Source: Rhodobacterales bacterium UBA7416 | GTDB taxonomy: Bacteria > Pseudomonadota > Alphaproteobacteria > Rhodobacterales > Rhodobacteraceae | DNA length: 26,804 nucleotides | Assembly (NCBI GenBank): GCA_002469545.1 | Contig: DKMK01000053.1 | Location: 1 to 26,804 of the forward strand | Direction of reading: 5' to 3' | The notes under the pieces: generated by a model | Told to the model about the DNA's origin: nothing | The model's input: only the letters and a program-made list of their open reading frames with translations | The model's database searches: none | Part shown: positions 24,022-26,804 of the stretch, one piece after another | Position numbering within the stretch: the first letter of the stretch is position 1 | Layout: the number at the start of each line of letters is the position of its first letter | Program-made: the position numbers and the translations under genes

Positions 24022-24269
24022 TTGCCTGTCTGACCTTTGCGGTTCGTTATCGTTAGGATACGCATTCTTCTTGCATTTGTGGAGTACTGATTATCAGGTA
24101 ATTCGCCGCGTTTACTGCTTAATTTTTAAACAAAATCATTTCCATGTTTAAATTTTATGCAAATTCGTGAAATCTTGCGAGTTTCCTATCCTGATTTCTT
24201 GAGTATTCTATAGAACTTTAATCCTCTGAGCCCACACGGCGGCCCAACGTCGTCTGGAAAGAGGTCAAT
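24022..24269. other. Intergenic region between the PBP gene and glnK
   Basis: The longest gene-free stretch in the window (248 bases), carrying the divergent control regions of the PBP gene and glnK-amtB. It is AT-rich in the middle and holds the inverted repeat at 24125-24152. I find neither a sigma-54 pattern (GG-N10-GC context) nor a TGCAC-type NtrC palindrome. No small gene or tRNA is evident. Confidence 0.6.
24125..24152. repeat. Inverted repeat upstream of glnK
   Basis: TTTAAACA (24125-24132) and TGTTTAAA (24145-24152) are perfect complements separated by 12 bases; the arm centres are 20 bases apart, about two helical turns. This spacing suits a dimeric regulator, but the AT-rich context makes chance occurrence possible. 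It is 118 bases before the glnK start. Confidence 0.35.
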
Positions 24270-24608
24270 ATGAAACTGATAATCGCAACAATCAAACCCT
24301 TTAAGTTAGAGGAAGTTCGCCAAGCGCTGAGCGATGTTGGTGTTACGGGGATGATGGTCACAGAAATCAAAGGTTACGGTGCACAATCCGGTCATACAGA
24401 AATATACCGAGGCGCTGAATATGCCGTGAATTTCGTCCCAAAAATACGCTTGGATATTGTCGCCCAAGACGCCGACGTCGATCCGATTTTGGACACCATT
24501 CAAGCCACTGCAAAAACAGGCAAGATCGGTGACGGAAAAATCTTTGTCACAAATGTGGAACAGGCCGTGCGTGTACGCACCGGCGAAACCGGTACTGACG
24601 CTGTTTAA
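24270..24608 (+). CDS. glnK: P-II nitrogen regulatory protein GlnK
   Basis: A 112-residue P-II protein of exact family length. The T-loop reads GAQSGHTEIYRGAEYAVNFVPK with Tyr51, the uridylylation site, conserved. The B-loop TGKIGDGKIFV and C-terminal VRTGETGTDAV complete the ATP/2-oxoglutarate site. It blocks the ammonium channel when nitrogen is plentiful and signals to the nitrogen-regulation cascade. Linkage to amtB 18 bases downstream identifies it as GlnK rather than GlnB. AAAGAGGT is 5 bases before the ATG. Confidence 0.96.
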   Translation: MKLIIATIKPFKLEEVRQALSDVGVTGMMVTEIKGYGAQSGHTEIYRGAEYAVNFVPKIRLDIVAQDADVDPILDTIQATAKTGKIGDGKIFVTNVEQAVRVRTGETGTDAV

Positions 24609-24626
24609 GCGCCGAAAGGAAAACCA

Positions 24627-25946
24627 ATGAAACTACGATTTCTAATATTAAGTGCTGTTGCAACATCAATCGCAAGCAGCGCGATTGCCCAAGATGCGGC
24701 CGTAACTGTGCCCACCGATTCAGTCTTTATTCTAAACTCCCTTCTCTTTTTGATTGGTGGCTTTCTGGTCTTTTGGATGGCCGCTGGATTCTCGATGCTC
24801 GAAGCAGGCTTGGTGCGTTCTAAAAACGTTACTATGCAGCTAACGAAAAACATGGGCCTGTTTGGCTTTGCTTGTATTGCTTACTATCTGATCGGATATA
24901 ATCTGATGTATCCATTGGGAACATGGGCCGTCGATGGTGTTCTGTCTGGTGTATGGAGCGTGGCCGTTATGGAAGCGGTTGGTATCGATGCCGCTAGCGC
25001 TGACGACTATTCATATGCTGCAACCGGTTCGGATTTCTTTTTCCAGCTTATGTTCTGCGCTGCGACGGCGTCTATTGTTTCTGGCGCCTTGGCTGAACGC
25101 ATCAAATTGTGGCCTTTCTTGATCTTTACGATCATTTTGACGGGTGTCATCTACCCAGTACAAGCATCATGGAAATGGGGTGGTGGTTTCTTGGACCAAA
25201 TGGGGTTCTTGGATTTCGCGGGCTCTACGGTTGTACACTCTGTTGGTGGTTGGGCTGCCTTGGCTGGTGCTTTGATTTTGGGTCCACGCATTGGTAAATA
25301 TACCAAGGACGGGCGCACAGTTCCATTCATGGCATCTAACTTGCCGTTGGCGACATTGGGTACGTTCATTTTGTGGATGGGTTGGTTTGGATTTAACGGC
25401 GGTTCACAATTAGCCATGGGTACAATTGGCGATGTTGCTGATATTTCACGTGTCTTTGTGAATACCAATGCCGCTGCAGCGGCTGGCTTAATTACCGCGC
25501 TGATCTTGACACAGCTGATCTACAAGAAGCCTGACTTAACAATGATCTTGAATGGCGCATTGGCGGGCTTGGTTGCAATCACTGCAGAACCTTTGACACC
25601 GTCAATCGGCCAAGCGTCCTTGATTGGTGCCATTGGTGGTGCGATCGTCGTGTTCGGCGTTCCATTGCTGGATCGTTTGAAAATTGACGATGTTGTAGGC
25701 GCCATCCCTGTTCACTTAATGAGCGGTATCTGGGGTACAATTGCGGTTGTTTTCACAAATTCAGACGCGTCGTTAATGACGCAATTGTATTCAATCATCA
25801 TAGTCGGCGCATTCACATTCGTTTTCTCCGCGCTGTTGTGGTTCATTTTAAAAGCCGCCACAGGCATTCGCGTAAGCGAAGAAGATGAAATCACAGGCTT
25901 GGACATATCCGAATTAGGTATGCCAGCATATGATATCCTAAAATAA
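24627..25946 (+). CDS. amtB: Ammonium transporter AmtB
   Basis: A 439-residue membrane protein: a cleavable signal (to about residue 22, SAIAQ) followed by about 11 membrane helices. The twin-His pair of the conduction pore is present as His204 (STVVHSVGGWAAL) and His363 (IPVHLMSGIWG). The cytoplasmic tail ITGLDISELGMPAYDI, which touches GlnK, is conserved. Ammonium enters as deprotonated ammonia plus proton. GAAAGGA precedes the ATG. It is co-transcribed with glnK and ends in a strong terminator. Confidence 0.96.
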   Translation: MKLRFLILSAVATSIASSAIAQDAAVTVPTDSVFILNSLLFLIGGFLVFWMAAGFSMLEAGLVRSKNVTMQLTKNMGLFGFACIAYYLIGYNLMYPLGTWAVDGVLSGVWSVAVMEAVGIDAASADDYSYAATGSDFFFQLMFCAATASIVSGALAERIKLWPFLIFTIILTGVIYPVQASWKWGGGFLDQMGFLDFAGSTVVHSVGGWAALAGALILGPRIGKYTKDGRTVPFMASNLPLATLGTFILWMGWFGFNGGSQLAMGTIGDVADISRVFVNTNAAAAAGLITALILTQLIYKKPDLTMILNGALAGLVAITAEPLTPSIGQASLIGAIGGAIVVFGVPLLDRLKIDDVVGAIPVHLMSGIWGTIAVVFTNSDASLMTQLYSIIIVGAFTFVFSALLWFILKAATGIRVSEEDEITGLDISELGMPAYDILK

Positions 25947-25969
25947 CGCTCGTTAGACAGCTACGGGAG

Positions 25970-25992
25970 CCGGCCTTAGGGCCGGTTTTTTT
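25970..25992 (+). terminator. Intrinsic terminator of glnK-amtB
   Basis: CCGGCC-TTAG-GGCCGG followed by seven T residues, 24 bases after the amtB stop. A compact GC-rich stem with immediate T-run is a textbook factor-independent terminator; it separates amtB from the next gene. Confidence 0.9.
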
Positions 25993-26042
25993 GTTTGCAA
26001 AGTTGTTACTTTTGTCATTCAGTGAACGCAGGAGAACTCATC

Positions 26043-26801
26043 ATGTCACAAACTGTTACCAGCCTTCCCAACTTGCAATACTTAGAACAACGCACAGATC
26101 TTGCGGCCGCATTTCGTTGGACCGCACGCTTGAATATGCACGAAGGCGTTGCAAACCATTTTTCATTGGCCGTGAATGATGACGGAACACAGTTTCTGAT
26201 GAACCCAAATCAAATGCATTTTGAACGGATCAAAGCCAGCGACATGTTGTTTATCGACGCCAATGACCCTGACACATTAAGTGGCCCAAATGCACCTGAT
26301 CCAACGGCATGGGGTTTGCACGGTGCGATCCATCGCCATTGCCCACATGCGCGGTGTGCAATTCATGTTCATTCAATTCACGCAACTGTGTTGGCCTGTC
26401 TTGCTGACAGCACTTTGCCACCCATCGATCAAAACACCGCAACTTTTTACAATAGGTATGTGATCGACGATCAGTTCGGTGGATTGGCGTTCGAAGAAGA
26501 GGGTGAGCGCTGTGCACAACAGTTTCAAGATCCCAAAAAGACTGTCATGATCATGGGCAACCACGGTGTTATGGTGATTGGGGATACCGTCGCGGAAACA
26601 TTCAATCGGATGTACTATTTTGAACGCGCTGCCGAAACTTATATTCGTGCGTTGCAAACAGGGCAAAAACTACGCGTTTTATCCGATGCAATTGCGGAAA
26701 AAACTGCCCAAGAACTGGAAGAGTATCCAGGCCAAGCCGAAAAGCATCTCTCAGAGCTTAAGGCGATCCTAGACAGTGAAAATTCCGATTACGCTTCTTA
26801 A
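26043..26801 (+). CDS. Class II aldolase/adducin-fold protein
   Basis: A 252-residue protein with the zinc-binding histidines of the class II aldolase fold: His108 and His110 in AIHVHSIHATVLACL and His174 in MGNHGVMVIG. The following VAETFNRMYYFERAAETYI is also typical. The residue matching the catalytic Glu73 of fuculose-phosphate aldolase, two before W-x-x-H, appears to be Ala (TAWGLH), as in many adducin-like members. A sugar-phosphate aldolase reaction is therefore doubtful; another metal-dependent reaction is possible. The start at 26043 has AGGAG before it; an in-frame ATG at 25995 overlaps the terminator's T-run region and is unlikely. The gene is complete, ending 3 bases from the window edge. 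Confidence 0.88.
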   Translation: MSQTVTSLPNLQYLEQRTDLAAAFRWTARLNMHEGVANHFSLAVNDDGTQFLMNPNQMHFERIKASDMLFIDANDPDTLSGPNAPDPTAWGLHGAIHRHCPHARCAIHVHSIHATVLACLADSTLPPIDQNTATFYNRYVIDDQFGGLAFEEEGERCAQQFQDPKKTVMIMGNHGVMVIGDTVAETFNRMYYFERAAETYIRALQTGQKLRVLSDAIAEKTAQELEEYPGQAEKHLSELKAILDSENSDYAS

Positions 26802-26804
26802 AAG

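Noticed and set aside
24153..24269. Sigma-54 promoter or NtrC site for glnK
   Set aside because: No GG-N10-GC promoter core or TGCAC-type palindrome could be found; GCAAATT...TTGC in this region has wrong spacing and sequence.
1..26804. Mobile elements, CRISPR arrays, tRNA/rRNA genes and attachment sites
   Set aside because: Reading both strands showed no transposase, integrase, regularly spaced repeats, or structured RNA genes; genes are dense and base composition is even.

Overview
The window looks like a chromosomal segment of an alphaproteobacterium, most likely Rhodobacterales (Roseobacter-type). This rests on gene content: a dimethylglycine-dehydrogenase-type enzyme beside GFA and LysE genes, an ImuB homologue, COG3904, a DUF482/FemAB-like acyltransferase and a PrtD-type exporter. 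It also rests on a GAAC-N7-GAAC motif, the alphaproteobacterial LexA box read on the opposite strand, and a motif resembling the Irr iron-control element. Base composition is moderate and even. I see no insertion sequence, phage gene, CRISPR array, tRNA or rRNA. Coding density is very high; the longest gene-free stretch is about 250 bases.

Layout. (1) 1-3327, minus strand: a tight five-gene unit running XRE-cupin regulator, GFA protein, LysE-type exporter, second GFA protein and a flavin-dependent dimethylglycine/sarcosine-dehydrogenase-like enzyme cut by the window edge. (2) 3497-4186, plus: a divergent Crp/Fnr-family regulator with an intact cyclic-nucleotide pocket signature and a palindrome in front of it. 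(3) 4183-4883, minus: two overlapping paralogous Lin0512-family genes behind a 29-base palindrome. (4) 4941-6569, minus: a large secreted metallophosphoesterase. (5) 6707-8347, plus: imuB with a LexA box touching its start codon, without imuA or dnaE2 nearby. (6) 8351-13906, minus: a ferredoxin-reductase-type flavoprotein, rsmD, a membrane ClpP-fold (COG3904) protein with a probable TTG start, recQ with two HRDC domains, and yaaA with its own promoter and an iron-control-like box. (7) 13982-14470, plus: a Prx5-type peroxiredoxin. (8) 14461-17158, minus: an operon of ridA, a glycerophosphodiesterase, a FemAB-like acyltransferase and a pterin dehydratase. (9) 17223-20296, minus: a type I secretion ABC/HlyD pair. 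(10) 20495-21836, plus: mlaA-mlaC. (11) 21844-24021, minus: a class A penicillin-binding protein. (12) 24270-25946, plus: glnK-amtB with a strong terminator. (13) 26043-26801, plus: a class II aldolase/adducin-fold protein.

How the genes may work together. The first unit would join demethylation of methylated glycines, which produces one-carbon units, to GFA-fold proteins and an exporter under one regulator. Several genes concern DNA damage or oxidative stress (imuB, recQ, yaaA, peroxiredoxin), but they are separate transcription units and the grouping may be chance. mlaA-mlaC, the PBP and the exporter serve the envelope; glnK-amtB senses and takes up ammonium. Most of the window is ordinary core genome. 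The least understood parts are the Lin0512 pair, the COG3904 protein, the GFA/LysE unit and several palindromic sites.
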